A program made the translations under genes and the position numbers. The notes beneath the pieces were generated by a model that was given only the letters and a program-made list of their open reading frames with translations, searched no databases and had not been told where the DNA came from. DNA of 64,000 nucleotides from Oscillospiraceae bacterium (GTDB lineage: Bacteria > Bacillota > Clostridia > Oscillospirales > Acutalibacteraceae), in the NCBI GenBank assembly GCA_015065785.1, contig SVPR01000003.1, positions 1-64,000 of the forward strand, given 5' to 3'. How positions within the stretch are numbered: the first letter of the stretch is position 1; each line of letters opens with the position of its first letter. This document shows positions 43,424-52,957 of the stretch, piece by piece.

Positions 43424-43452
43424 AATATACTATAAATAAATCATATTGTCAA
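43424..43452 (-). promoter_or_regulatory. antisense RNA promoter, module 1
   Basis: TTGACA (43447-43452), 17-nt spacer, TATATT (43424-43429); the better match to consensus of the two promoters in the module. Confidence 0.7.
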
Positions 43453-43527
43453 CCCGAATTTGTTATGAGCATAAATGGAGACAGTTTTCTGTGGTTAGAG
43501 TAGCTTCTAAATCATAGAACTGTCTCC

Positions 43528-44208
43528 TTATATATTATTTAGAACTTTTAATATAATATCGCTGAACGCAGTCAAATCACCATTTAATGAATTTGTGTAT
43601 TCATCAATAGCAACATCATCAGCACTGTCAGAAATTTTTCTTATGCTTACAAATGGAATTTTGCCTAAAAGGTAGCAAGCAGCAGCTAAAGCACCGCTTT
43701 CCATATCGAAAGATTTAATGTTGAAAATCTCTTTGTATTTGTCGCGTCTTTCTTTATCTGTCAAGAAAAAGTCGCCGGTACCGAGGTTTCCGTGTGTGTA
43801 ACCATCAATAGCTTTTACTTTATTTGCGAGTTCTGAATCACATTTGTATATGTAATCCTCCTGACCCGGCTTCTGACCCGGTAATCTGCCGATTGGTGTT
43901 AAGTCAAAGTCACATTCAACGCAAGAGTCAGAAACAATAATTTCGCCCTTTTTAACGCCTGAAACTGCACCACTCCAGCCTGTGTTAATAACGCCGTCAT
44001 ATTCACCTGAAGTAAGAGCGAGTGCGGCACCCATTGCGGCATTTACTTTACCAATGCCAAAGCAAACTGTAGTTACCTCGTGATTGTTGTAGCTAAAATC
44101 AAAAGCAGGCATATGCTTTATTTTATATTCTTTCTTTACTAAATCGCCTAAAGAATTTTTGCAAGGGTTAAATTCATCAATGTCTGCAATTAAAACAAGA
44201 TATTTCAT
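43528..44208 (-). CDS. MTA/SAH nucleosidase-like purine phosphorylase-family protein
   Basis: About 226 residues of the PNP/UDP phosphorylase fold. Visible features are FGIGKVNAAMGAAL, NTGWSGAVSGVKKGEIIVSD, the substrate-site FDMESGALAAACYLL and a late ISDSADD with the catalytic Asp. This matches 5'-methylthioadenosine/S-adenosylhomocysteine nucleosidases, though the sequence is divergent and futalosine hydrolase-like activity cannot be excluded. ATG 44208 with GGAAG upstream is the start. It is the last gene of the pth-mfd-TSCPD run. A weak hairpin lies at 43474-43526. Confidence 0.8.
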   Translation of the reverse strand: MKYLVLIADIDEFNPCKNSLGDLVKKEYKIKHMPAFDFSYNNHEVTTVCFGIGKVNAAMGAALALTSGEYDGVINTGWSGAVSGVKKGEIIVSDSCVECDFDLTPIGRLPGQKPGQEDYIYKCDSELANKVKAIDGYTHGNLGTGDFFLTDKERRDKYKEIFNIKSFDMESGALAAACYLLGKIPFVSIRKISDSADDVAIDEYTNSLNGDLTAFSDIILKVLNNI

Positions 44209-44232
44209 ATTTAAACTTCCTTTCAATATTGA

Positions 44233-44481
44233 TTATTGATTTAATGCTTCGTGTAAAGCATGAGCTAACTGGTCAGGGCAAGAGGTTGATTTAAAACCGC
44301 AGGTAATGCCTGAAATAAGTGGAATTACTTCTTCAGCATTTTTACCTTCAACGAGCGCTGAAATGCCTTTTAAATTGCCGTTACAGCCACCCTCAAAGTT
44401 AACATTTTTTACAATTCCGTCTTCTAAATCAAAAGTGATTTTTCTTGAACAGGTTCCTTTTGTTTTATAAGTGTAAGTCAT
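44233..44481 (-). CDS. TSCPD domain protein
   Basis: 82 residues, ending in the name-giving TSCPDQLAHAL. Two further cysteines occur in GGCNGN and ITCGF. The domain also caps some class II ribonucleotide reductases, where it may bind metal. Free-standing TSCPD proteins are frequent in Clostridia but not characterised. It overlaps mfd by 4 nt (ATGA), so translation is coupled. Confidence 0.85.
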   Translation of the reverse strand: MTYTYKTKGTCSRKITFDLEDGIVKNVNFEGGCNGNLKGISALVEGKNAEEVIPLISGITCGFKSTSCPDQLAHALHEALNQ

Positions 44482-47400
44482 TTTACATCCTCGCTTTCAT
44501 TTTCTTTTTTCATAACGGTTAACGCCTGGTTAATAGCATCAACAGGTGATTGCTTCGGCAAAACCTTAACTGAAATATAAGGCTTTGCACCTGCAGAAAC
44601 CATAATTCTGCCACGCATATATTTTCCTAAAAGTCCTACTTTTTTCATATCTATCATCTGTGAATAAAGTAAAACATTGTCGCCCTTTTGTCCTATTTCA
44701 TAAATTCCGAGCTCCGCTGCTGTATTTCTTAAAAGAGAAATCTTAATAAGACCCTCAACACTCTTTGGCGGGTCGCCGAAACGGTCGATAAGCTCATCCA
44801 ATACATCAGAAGCATCTTCATCGTTTCTTATATCTGCAATTCGCTTGTAAATTGCGAGTCGTTGAGGCAGGCTTTCAATGTATTTTTCAGGAATGTGAGC
44901 ATCAATTCTTATATCAATAAGACATTCTTTAGAAAGTGCTTTTGGTGTTTCACCCTTTTCTTCGCTGACTGCCTCTGAAAGTATTTTCATATACATATCA
45001 TAACCGACAGTTTCCATATGACCGTGCTGTTCTGCACCTAAAAGATTACCGGCACCTCTTATTTCTAAATCTCGCATTGCGATTTTAAAGCCGGAACCGA
45101 ATTCTGTGTATTCTTTAATTGCTTCAAGTCGGCGCGTTGCAATCTCTGAAAGATTTTTGTCCTTTCTGAAAGTCAAAAAAGCAAAACCGCGTCTTGAAGA
45201 ACGACCAACACGACCACGAATCTGGTGGAGCTGACTAAGTCCCATATTCTCTGCACTTTCAATGATAAGTGTGTTTGCGTTTGGAACATCAACACCTGTT
45301 TCAATAATGGTAGTGCAAACGAGAATATCAATTTCACCCTCTAAAAGTGAACGCCATATATCAGAAAGTGCATCCTCACTCATTTTGCCGTGAGCAACGC
45401 CAATATTAGCATCAGGGATTAAATCTCTTATCATCAAAGCAGTTCTTTCAATATCCTCAACCTTATTGTGAAGATAATAAACCTGACCGCCACGGCGAAG
45501 CTCTTTTTTCATAGCTTCGGCTAAAATTCCCCAGTCGTGCTCTAAAACATAAGTCTGAACAGGGAAGCGGTCTTGCGGAGCTTCTTCAATAACAGACATA
45601 TCACGAATACCCGACATAGCCATATTCATAGTTCTTGGGATAGGCGTTGCAGAAAGTGTAAGGCAGTCAACCTGCGGATATAATTCTTTAAGCTTTTCTT
45701 TCTGACCAACACCGAAGCGTTGTTCTTCGTCAACTATAATTAATCCTAAATCTTTAAACTGAATATCTTTTGAAATAAGACGGTGCGTGCCGACGATTAT
45801 ATCGAGTGAGCCGCGCTTTAATTTTTTGATGATTTCAGTTTGTTGCTTTGGTGTTCTGAAACGAGATAACATTTCGGCATTTATCGGGAAGCCCTCAAAT
45901 CGTTTCATAATTGTGTTGTAGTGCTGTAATGCAAGAATGGTTGTAGGAACTAAAATTGCACATTGCTTGCCGTCTGCAATGCATTTGAAAGCGGCACGAA
46001 GAGCTACTTCAGTTTTACCAAAACCGACATCACCACAAAGAAGTCTGTCCATCGGGTGTGGCTTTTGCATATCGTGCTTTATTTCTCTTATAGTGCGAAG
46101 CTGGTCTTCAGTTTCTTCAAATTCAAAGCGTCGTTCAAAATCGTTCTGCATATCAATATCCTCAGAAAATTGATAGCCCTCTGTCTTTAATCGCTTTGAA
46201 TAAAGTGCAATTAACTCTTTCGCCATATTTTTGGCAGAAGCTTTTACTCTCTGTTTTGCTTTTTCCCAATCAGTACCACCAAGACGAGAAAGCTTTAAGG
46301 TCTTTTGCTCGTCCTTAGGGCCAATATATTTAGAGATTAAGTCAAGCTGGGTAACAGGCACATAGAGAGTGTCACCCTTAGCATATTTAACCTTAATGTA
46401 GTCTTTGGTAAGTCCGCTGACCTCCATTTTTTGAATTCCCTCAAAAATACCAATGCCGTGAACTGCGTGCACAACATAATCGCCACGGGTTAATTCTTCA
46501 AGACTTTGAATTACATCGGCGGCTTTGAATGATTTTCTGCGCTTCATATTAACAGAATTTGTAACTCTGCCATAGGTGAAAATCATAAATTTTTCATTAG
46601 GGTAGGTGAAACCACTTGAAATTCCACCGGTAGTAACACTTACAGTTTTTTGTGGGAATTCAGAGGGTAATGTGCCTAAATAAATTGCTTTGATATCTTC
46701 TGCCTCAAGGGCTTCAACAAGTCCCTTTGCAGCCTTTTCTGTACCTGCATTTACTATGCAGGTCACATTTTTTTTGAGTGCAGGACGCAGGTCGTCAAGC
46801 AAAATTGAAAGTGTACCATTCCAGATTGGTAACTGTTGTGTGTTAAAGGTTGTAAGTGTCTTGACAGGTGTGTCAAAGCTACCTCTCGGGAGGCTGTCAA
46901 GGTAAATAGCTTTACACTCCTCGTAAATGCCGAAAAACTCAGTAATACTGAGGGTTATGCGGTCTAATCCCTTTGTTAAAATACCGTTTTCAAACTGTGC
47001 TTTTATCTCTTCAAGCATCAATTTGTGTGCATTAGTAGCACTATCCTTAACACCTGCAGTTTCACAGATGTAAAGCAAATCGCCTTTACAAAAATCGAAT
47101 ATAGAAGCAGGCTTTTCATAGGCTAAATTCAAGTATTTATCTAAAGAAGCAATTCTTATACCTGCACTTAAAGCGTCAATATCCTTTAAAAGATTTTGCT
47201 TGACCTTTTGTGAGCCTTTACCTGAAACCTGAGAATAAAATTCTTCTATCTTTTCTTTTAAATCTGAATCACTATCAAAAAGAATTTCTGTTGCAGGTGC
47301 AATTTCAGTGAATTTTAAAATATCAGTTCTTCTTTGAGTTGATGGGTCAAATTCTGAAATAGCATCTATTGCGTCGCCCCAGAGCTCAATTCTTACAGGG

Positions 47401-47972
47401 CGTTCAGCATTAACAGGGAAAAAGTCAACAATTCCGCCACGATGTGCAAATTGACCGGGACCCTCTACTGTGTCAGCTCTTTTAAAGCCTGCAGAAACTA
47501 AAACTGAAATCAAATCTTCGGGTGTAATAGTTGTGTTCTGGTCAATAAAGCGAGTTTTCTTTTTTAGCTCTTCAGGTGGAATTGTTAACTGAAGAGCCGC
47601 CTCTGCAGAGCAGGCAATAACTGAATAATCGTTATTTATAATCTTGCAGAGCGTTTTAATTCTCGCTTGTTCAAATTCTCTTGATTGACCCTCTGAAGAA
47701 TTAAAGGAATAATCTCTTGCGGGGTATAAATATGCCCTTTTAGAAAGTCCGGAAAATTCATTAATATCACTTACAAGGCGAGAAGCCATAGCTTCATTTG
47801 GCAAAACAACAATGGCTCTGCGAGAAGTATCCTCGCAAAGCGAATGAATTAAATGAGCCTTAGGTGATGGAGGAAGTCCTGTAACACCTGATGGTAACAA
47901 ATCAGCGTTTATTGCCTTTAAAAGCTCGTTATATTCAGTTGAATTTTTAAGAAGCTTTGAATAACAGGACAT
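44478..47972 (-). CDS. mfd: transcription-repair coupling factor
   Basis: About 1164 residues, full length. It displaces RNA polymerase stalled at DNA damage and recruits UvrA. Order: UvrB-like module (about 1-330), RNAP-interacting domain (about 480-560), RecG-like translocase with Walker A GDVGFGKTE, DEEQ box (VDEEQRFG) and motif VI QIRGRVGRS, then the C-terminal D7 domain. ATG 47972 is preferred to the longer frame starting at 48020, since GAGG lies 8 nt upstream and the frame then clears pth. pth lies directly upstream, the usual Firmicutes order. Confidence 0.96.
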   Translation of the reverse strand: MSCYSKLLKNSTEYNELLKAINADLLPSGVTGLPPSPKAHLIHSLCEDTSRRAIVVLPNEAMASRLVSDINEFSGLSKRAYLYPARDYSFNSSEGQSREFEQARIKTLCKIINNDYSVIACSAEAALQLTIPPEELKKKTRFIDQNTTITPEDLISVLVSAGFKRADTVEGPGQFAHRGGIVDFFPVNAERPVRIELWGDAIDAISEFDPSTQRRTDILKFTEIAPATEILFDSDSDLKEKIEEFYSQVSGKGSQKVKQNLLKDIDALSAGIRIASLDKYLNLAYEKPASIFDFCKGDLLYICETAGVKDSATNAHKLMLEEIKAQFENGILTKGLDRITLSITEFFGIYEECKAIYLDSLPRGSFDTPVKTLTTFNTQQLPIWNGTLSILLDDLRPALKKNVTCIVNAGTEKAAKGLVEALEAEDIKAIYLGTLPSEFPQKTVSVTTGGISSGFTYPNEKFMIFTYGRVTNSVNMKRRKSFKAADVIQSLEELTRGDYVVHAVHGIGIFEGIQKMEVSGLTKDYIKVKYAKGDTLYVPVTQLDLISKYIGPKDEQKTLKLSRLGGTDWEKAKQRVKASAKNMAKELIALYSKRLKTEGYQFSEDIDMQNDFERRFEFEETEDQLRTIREIKHDMQKPHPMDRLLCGDVGFGKTEVALRAAFKCIADGKQCAILVPTTILALQHYNTIMKRFEGFPINAEMLSRFRTPKQQTEIIKKLKRGSLDIIVGTHRLISKDIQFKDLGLIIVDEEQRFGVGQKEKLKELYPQVDCLTLSATPIPRTMNMAMSGIRDMSVIEEAPQDRFPVQTYVLEHDWGILAEAMKKELRRGGQVYYLHNKVEDIERTALMIRDLIPDANIGVAHGKMSEDALSDIWRSLLEGEIDILVCTTIIETGVDVPNANTLIIESAENMGLSQLHQIRGRVGRSSRRGFAFLTFRKDKNLSEIATRRLEAIKEYTEFGSGFKIAMRDLEIRGAGNLLGAEQHGHMETVGYDMYMKILSEAVSEEKGETPKALSKECLIDIRIDAHIPEKYIESLPQRLAIYKRIADIRNDEDASDVLDELIDRFGDPPKSVEGLIKISLLRNTAAELGIYEIGQKGDNVLLYSQMIDMKKVGLLGKYMRGRIMVSAGAKPYISVKVLPKQSPVDAINQALTVMKKENESEDVK

Positions 47973-47988
47973 TTTAGTAACCTCAATT

Positions 47989-48591
47989 TCAACTGTTGAA
48001 TTTTGACATAGCGGCATCAATATCGCCGGTCATCATTATTTTTATTGCTTCGTAAGCGTTTTTACAAGCCTCGTCAATTTGTTTCATCTGGTCTTTAGGG
48101 AATGAGCCTAAAACCCAATCTACAAGGTCGTAATCAGGATGTGGCTTTGCGCCGACACCGATTTTAACTCTTGGGAAATTTTCACTGCCTAAGTGAGCAA
48201 TAATACTTTTGATTCCGTTGTGACCACCGGCGGAGCCTTTTCTTCTAATTCTGAGCTTACCGGGCTCTAATGAAATATCATCATAAATAACAATAACATT
48301 TTCGGGCGGTATTTTATAAAAGTCTGCACATTCTTTAATTGCCTGACCGCTGTTGTTCATCATAGTTTGCGGTTTCATAACAATTACCTTGTGAGAGTCT
48401 ATGTAGCAATCGCCTATAAGTGCGTGGAATTTAAGTTTTTTTACCTCAACACGCTCTTCCCTTGAGAGGGTGTCGATGCACATAAAACCTGCGTTATGGC
48501 GAGTAGTTTCATATTTTTTGCCTGGGTTTCCTAATCCTACTATTAAATATTCTACATTACCTGCTTTTTTGTCTTTCTTGAAATTGAACAT
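47989..48591 (-). CDS. pth: peptidyl-tRNA hydrolase
   Basis: 200 residues. It frees tRNA from stalled peptidyl-tRNA. Motifs VGLGNPGKKYETTRHNAGF with catalytic His32, YDDISLEPGKLRIR and GSAGGHNGIKSI are clear. The N-terminus is about 12 residues longer than in E. coli (a Lys-rich lead). It starts immediately after the GlmU-like stop and runs 16 nt ahead of mfd. Essential housekeeping gene. Confidence 0.95.
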   Translation of the reverse strand: MFNFKKDKKAGNVEYLIVGLGNPGKKYETTRHNAGFMCIDTLSREERVEVKKLKFHALIGDCYIDSHKVIVMKPQTMMNNSGQAIKECADFYKIPPENVIVIYDDISLEPGKLRIRRKGSAGGHNGIKSIIAHLGSENFPRVKIGVGAKPHPDYDLVDWVLGSFPKDQMKQIDEACKNAYEAIKIMMTGDIDAAMSKFNS

Positions 48592-49284
48592 TTATTTTAT
48601 CTCCTGATGTTGCCGTTTATACGGCTTTTTAATATTTACCCAATCATTTTTATTTGTTTGTCTTGCACGGGCAATTGACAAAGAGTTGTCAGGCACATTT
48701 TCTGTGATTGTAGAGCCTGCCGCAGTGAAAGCATTTTCACCAACAGTAACGGGTGCAATTAAATTTGTGTTACAACCGATAAATGCACCATCTTTAATAA
48801 CTGTTTTTGATTTATTTCTGCCGTCGTAATTAACTGTAATTGAGCCACAACCGAAGTTTACATTTTTACCTACAACAGAATCACCGACATAAAGAAGGTG
48901 TGGCAATTTACTGCCATCATCAATTACTGAATTTTTCACCTCAACGAAATTACCTATATGAACATTATCATTTATTTTTGAATCTGGTCTTATGTGAACA
49001 AACGGACCTGCAGAAACATTTGAACCGATTTCTGAATCAAAGCACTGTGTATTATTAAGTGTAGTCTTACTGCCTATTTTACTGTTTTTTATATATGAAT
49101 TAGGTCCGATAACTGAGTCAGCTTTAATTTCTGTGTTGCCTGAAATAATTGTGTTAGGCATAATAATAACGCCTTTTTCTATTTTTGCATTCTCTTCAAT
49201 TATAACTGAGTCGGGGCAGGGGATTATAACACCGCTTTTTATTAAATTATCAATAATAGTTTGTCGGTTTTCATAGTTTATCAT
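48592..49284 (-). CDS. stand-alone GlmU C-terminal acetyltransferase domain
   Basis: 230 residues, entirely a left-handed beta-helix. It starts at the linker where GlmU's second domain begins (GVIIPCPDSVIIEENAKIEKG) and keeps the acetyltransferase blocks GPFVHIRPDSKI, VHIGNFVEVKNS, His129 in LPHLLYVGD (equivalent to the catalytic His of GlmU), NYDGRNKSKT, FIGCNTNLIAPV and SIARARQ. The N-terminal uridylyltransferase half is absent. It should acetylate glucosamine 1-phosphate; another gene must supply UTP transfer. It precedes pth, as glmU does (with prs and ctc) in Bacillus. Confidence 0.85.
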   Translation of the reverse strand: MINYENRQTIIDNLIKSGVIIPCPDSVIIEENAKIEKGVIIMPNTIISGNTEIKADSVIGPNSYIKNSKIGSKTTLNNTQCFDSEIGSNVSAGPFVHIRPDSKINDNVHIGNFVEVKNSVIDDGSKLPHLLYVGDSVVGKNVNFGCGSITVNYDGRNKSKTVIKDGAFIGCNTNLIAPVTVGENAFTAAGSTITENVPDNSLSIARARQTNKNDWVNIKKPYKRQHQEIK

Positions 49285-49440
49285 AATAAATCCTACTTTC
49301 TGAAATGTTTCTTCATACTCTAATTTATTATTTCAAAACTACCTTTTAATATAACATATTTTTCAAAAATTTTCAATAAATTCAATAAAATTGAAAATGA
49401 AATTTCGAGAATAAAACGAAAACTTTTCGAGAATTTGATG

Positions 49441-49469
49441 TTGATTTTAGAAAAATATTGTTATATAAT
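49441..49469 (+). promoter_or_regulatory. promoter of sensor kinase/SARP regulator pair
   Basis: TTGATT (49441-49446), 17-nt spacer, TATAAT (49464-49469). Confidence 0.6.
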
Positions 49470-49493
49470 TAAATGTGCTGGGGTGATGTGGCT

Positions 49494-51428
49494 ATGAAAA
49501 TAGGTGTAAAGAAAAATAAAGCAGTACATATAGCGGTGTTTATGGTTAGTGTTATAATTACGGCTGTATTAGCGTTTTCTCTTCCTGCATCTTCATATTT
49601 TTTCCCCAAGGCAGCTGAAAGTATGGGGATTGAATTTAAAAAACAAGAAACCCAGAATTACAGCTTGTTTTCTGATAAGGCAGTTTACATTACAGATGAT
49701 TGGGAGTTTTATTGGAATAAGCTAATAATAACTGAACAGCAAAAAACACTTGAGCCAGATTTAATTGTTGATTTACCATCTGCCTGGACAACCTATCAGA
49801 TTAATAATGAAAGTTTAGGAAGCGGTGGCTTTGCTACATACCGAAAGGTTTTAAGGGGATTTTATTCGACAGAGCCTGTAATAATTACGGTGCCGAACTT
49901 ACCGGGAGCTTACAGAGTTTATGTTGATGGCGTTCTGGTTTCAACGAATTGTCACACAGAGGGCGATATAAGAAAAGCAAATCTTTCTAATGCAGAAACA
50001 CAGGATTTTCCTTTGAAACTCGATTATTCAGATGATGGTACTTATGAAATAATAATTGAGGTTTCGTGTGAATATTCAAGTGGCATTACCGTTTTACCCA
50101 TATTAGTTGAGAATCATCATTATGAGTCATATATGACGTCGCTTTTAGTGTTCAGATTTTTCATTATCGGCATAGTTGTAATGTTCTTAATATCAATCAT
50201 TTCAATCAGTGCTGTTGCATTTAAGGATAACAGATTTTTCTGGCTGATTGTTCTTTGTATAACTTTCTTATTCAGAATTATGATTAGCGGTAACGGCTAT
50301 AGAATTTCGAATATGTTCTTCTTTGGACTTAATTATGAAATAGTTTTATCGCTTATTTATGCAACGACTTTTATTATAAAGCTTGCACTTTTTATGCACA
50401 TTGTAAGGTCTTTGAATTTCAAAGTATCAGAAAACTTTTTGGTAGTCGTTTCAGGTGCATTTTTACTCTGCGTATTTATTCCGCAATTTATAACTGAAAT
50501 TATATATGACGCTGCGAATTATATGTTCTTGCAAGCAGTTTCTTATGTTCTTGACTTGTACTTGCTTTATAAAATATCTGTAGAGGTTGCAAATAAAAAA
50601 CGATTTTCAATTCCATTCCTTATAGCATCCTGTATTCTGATTTCAAGCATAATTGTTGATAATTACTATATCAATGGCTATATATCTAAAAATGTTGAAT
50701 TTATTTTCCCGGTAGCTGGTACAATATTTATTCTTCTGCTTCTTATTATTCAGATTATAAGAATAGGTGAGGCGTATGTTGCAGAAATGAAAACAGCAGC
50801 ACTGACAGAGGAATTGGCAGATGTAAATATGCGACTTATGTTAAGTCAGATTAAACCGCATTTCCTTTATAATGCATTGAATACAATCAAGTATTTAATT
50901 AAAAAAGACCCTAAAACTGCGGAGCAGGTAGTTGTAAAGTTTTCAAAATATTTAAGAGCGAATATGGATTCTTTAACACAGAAAACGCCACTTCCTGTTG
51001 AGAAAGAATTAGAACATGTTGCAAATTATACTGATATCGAAAAGCACCGCTTTGGCGACAGATTAAATATTGTTTATGATATTGGTTGCAGGTCTTTTGT
51101 AATTTTACCGCTTACAATTCAGCCTATTGTTGAGAATGCCATTAAGCACGGCATAAATCAGAAGCCTGAGGGCGGTACGGTAACTATTAAAACTTATGAT
51201 GATGAAAGATTCTTTTATGTCGATATTGCCGACGACGGTATTGGTTACGATGTAACTAAAAAGCCGGACGAAAATGATGAACGCTCACATGTCGGCATAA
51301 ACAATATAAAAATAAGACTTAAAGAAATGCTTAATGCTACTGTTGAGGTGGAAAGCACGGTAGGTGTAGGCACTAGGGTTTTAATTAAAATTCCCAAAAA
51401 TGAAGAAACGAGGTATGAAGAATGCTGA
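49494..51428 (+). CDS. 7TM sensor histidine kinase, LytS-like catalytic part
   Basis: About 644 residues. TM1 (about 10-32), an extracellular jelly-roll-like domain (about 50-205; the LPSAWTTYQ...GFATYRK pattern of 7TMR-DISM extracellular domains), seven TMs (about 215-420), then a His_kinase/HATPase region with the phospho-accepting His in [17 protein letters not shown] and the G-box DDGIGYD. DISM sensors often detect carbohydrates or small diffusible ligands. Start ATG 49494 has GGGGTG about 9 nt upstream; the ATG at 49473 has none. It overlaps its regulator by 7 nt. Confidence 0.88.
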   Translation: MKIGVKKNKAVHIAVFMVSVIITAVLAFSLPASSYFFPKAAESMGIEFKKQETQNYSLFSDKAVYITDDWEFYWNKLIITEQQKTLEPDLIVDLPSAWTTYQINNESLGSGGFATYRKVLRGFYSTEPVIITVPNLPGAYRVYVDGVLVSTNCHTEGDIRKANLSNAETQDFPLKLDYSDDGTYEIIIEVSCEYSSGITVLPILVENHHYESYMTSLLVFRFFIIGIVVMFLISIISISAVAFKDNRFFWLIVLCITFLFRIMISGNGYRISNMFFFGLNYEIVLSLIYATTFIIKLALFMHIVRSLNFKVSENFLVVVSGAFLLCVFIPQFITEIIYDAANYMFLQAVSYVLDLYLLYKISVEVANKKRFSIPFLIASCILISSIIVDNYYINGYISKNVEFIFPVAGTIFILLLLIIQIIRIGEAYVAEMKTAALTEELADVNMRLMLSQIKPHFLYNALNTIKYLIKKDPKTAEQVVVKFSKYLRANMDSLTQKTPLPVEKELEHVANYTDIEKHRFGDRLNIVYDIGCRSFVILPLTIQPIVENAIKHGINQKPEGGTVTIKTYDDERFFYVDIADDGIGYDVTKKPDENDERSHVGINNIKIRLKEMLNATVEVESTVGVGTRVLIKIPKNEETRYEEC

Positions 51429-52213
51429 TTATGGCGGTGGATGATGAGGTTCTCGCTCTTGAGGATTTCGAGGATACTTGTAGAGAAGTTGGCATCAACG
51501 ATGAAATTGTAAAATTTAACAATCCTATTGAGGCTCTGGGCTTTGTGGCTTGTAATAAAGTTGACATTGCGTTTTTAGATATTGAAATGCCAGTTATCAA
51601 GGGTATTGAGCTTGCAAGAAGAATTAAAGAAACCTCAAAAAATACAAGAATTATTTTTGCAACGGGATATTCTGAATATGCTCTTGATGCATTTAAGGCA
51701 GATGCAGTTGATTATGTGTTAAAGCCGTACGAGCCTGAAAGAATCCGTCAGGCTTACGACAAGGCATTGCTTGTTAAGGATATTGAGGTTAAAAGTCATA
51801 TTTTCATCAAAACCTTTGGATATTTCGATGTGTTTGTTGATGGTAAATCAGTTTCATTTACAAGTGCAAAGTCGAAAGAGCTTTTAGCACTTTTGGTTGA
51901 CAGAAACGGCGGTATTGTAAGCACGGAACAAGCAGTAGGAATTCTTTGGGAGGGCAGAGAATACAACGAAACTGTTCAATCTCTTTTCAGAAAGGTCTTA
52001 AAATCTTTAAGAATAACTTTAGAAGAAGCTGGTATTTCAGAAATTCTTATTGACAGCCGAAACCAGAGAAGTATTGACAAAACAACATTTACTTGCGATT
52101 ATTACGAGTTTTTAGAAACAAAAGACAGCAGTAAATATTTCGGCAAGTATATGGAGCAGTATGATTGGGCGAAGAGCACGGAAGCGGAGATAAATATAAT
52201 TCGGAATGCGTAA
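51422..52213 (+). CDS. response regulator with SARP/winged-helix output
   Basis: 263 residues. CheY-like receiver (about 1-118) with Asp7-Asp8 and phospho-acceptor Asp53 in FLDIEMPV. The output region (about 128-225) reads [35 protein letters not shown], a SARP/AfsR-like DNA-binding fold rather than LytTR, which is unusual next to a LytS-like kinase. The last residues (IIRNA) run into an AATTCGGAATGCG repeat that starts the element at 52204. Overlaps the kinase gene. Confidence 0.85.
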   Translation: MLIMAVDDEVLALEDFEDTCREVGINDEIVKFNNPIEALGFVACNKVDIAFLDIEMPVIKGIELARRIKETSKNTRIIFATGYSEYALDAFKADAVDYVLKPYEPERIRQAYDKALLVKDIEVKSHIFIKTFGYFDVFVDGKSVSFTSAKSKELLALLVDRNGGIVSTEQAVGILWEGREYNETVQSLFRKVLKSLRITLEEAGISEILIDSRNQRSIDKTTFTCDYYEFLETKDSSKYFGKYMEQYDWAKSTEAEINIIRNA

Positions 52214-52500
52214 TTCGGAATTGAAGTGAAATGCAGAATGCTATTTTGAATTGAAAATTGAAAATGGAAAATTGAAAATTGTGGGACCTGCGGTCGGCAA
52301 TTATAATAGTTATCCATAGAAACAAGAAATTCTATCATTTGAAGTTTTATATAAACTAAAAATGATAGAATTCTTTATTTTTAAGTCTTAATATTTGTAA
52401 TCAGTATAAATGAAAAAGTCAATTTACCATTATAACCAATTATTATAATTACGGCGTAGCCCCGAAATTTTCAGTTTTCAACTTTCAATTTTCAATTTAA
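52204..52500. repeat. heptamer-arm inverted repeat element with central hairpin
   Basis: Left: 7-nt units GAATTGA, AAATTGA, AAATGGA, AAATTGA, AAATTGT (52248-52282), core GGGACCTGCGGTCGGC, then AATTATAATA. Middle: conserved hairpin (52326-52374) and AT-rich filler. Right: TATTATAATT (52441-52450), core ACGGCGTAGCCCCG, units TTTCAGT, TTTCAAC, TTTCAAT, TTTCAAT (52469-52496). Arms are inverted complements. Both flanking convergent genes end inside the element. The 27 nt at 52272-52298 recur at 38478-38504. Confidence 0.85.
52326..52374. repeat. conserved hairpin (CTATCATTT family), copy 4
   Basis: Stem GAAATTCTATCATTT with AAATGATAGAATTC, loop GAAGTTTTATATAAACT, then T-rich. C-G pairs of copies 2 and 3 are replaced by T-A here on both sides of the stem. 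Confidence 0.7.
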
Positions 52501-52957
52501 ACCGCGTATCGTTCTGAAATTTTAATTTTTTTATCACAATATAAATCACTGAATATACCGCCATTCCAGAAACAATCCCGGCTAAATCTATAAGCATATC
52601 TTGCAACTGACACGCTCTGCCGGGAACAAAAATCTGGTGGATTTCGTCTGTTATTGCATAGGCAAATGAAAGGGCACAAGCAATAACGGGGCAAAGCTTT
52701 TCTTTTTTTGCAACAAAAAGGTTGTTCATAAAAAATGAAAGACACGCGAATTCTGAAAAGTGTGCTAAGGTTCTCACAATGCTTTCAGTAACAGGGAATG
52801 GCAAAATGAAATTTAAAAGGTCTGTAAACCAGCCACTTGTTTCTGTGGATTCTTCGCCGTTTTCGTGCGAAAGACAAAATATTAAAATGAAAAGAGCAAG
52901 AACTATTATAAGTGATATTGCAAAATAGATTTTTTTAAAAACAGATTTATTATTCAC
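52478..52957 (-). CDS. VanZ-family membrane protein
   Basis: About 159 residues, start GTG 52957 overlapping the upstream stop by 8 nt with GGGGAT before it. Four membrane segments and the VanZ signature: RTLAHFSEFACLSFF, then YAITDEIHQIFVPGRACQ, then DMLIDLAGIVSG. VanZ proteins are linked to low-level teicoplanin resistance and sometimes to other envelope roles, but the mechanism is not known. The last six codons lie in the repeat arm at 52469-52500. Last gene of the nth-lipoprotein-vanZ run. Confidence 0.85.
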   Translation of the reverse strand: MNNKSVFKKIYFAISLIIVLALFILIFCLSHENGEESTETSGWFTDLLNFILPFPVTESIVRTLAHFSEFACLSFFMNNLFVAKKEKLCPVIACALSFAYAITDEIHQIFVPGRACQLQDMLIDLAGIVSGMAVYSVIYIVIKKLKFQNDTRFKLKIES

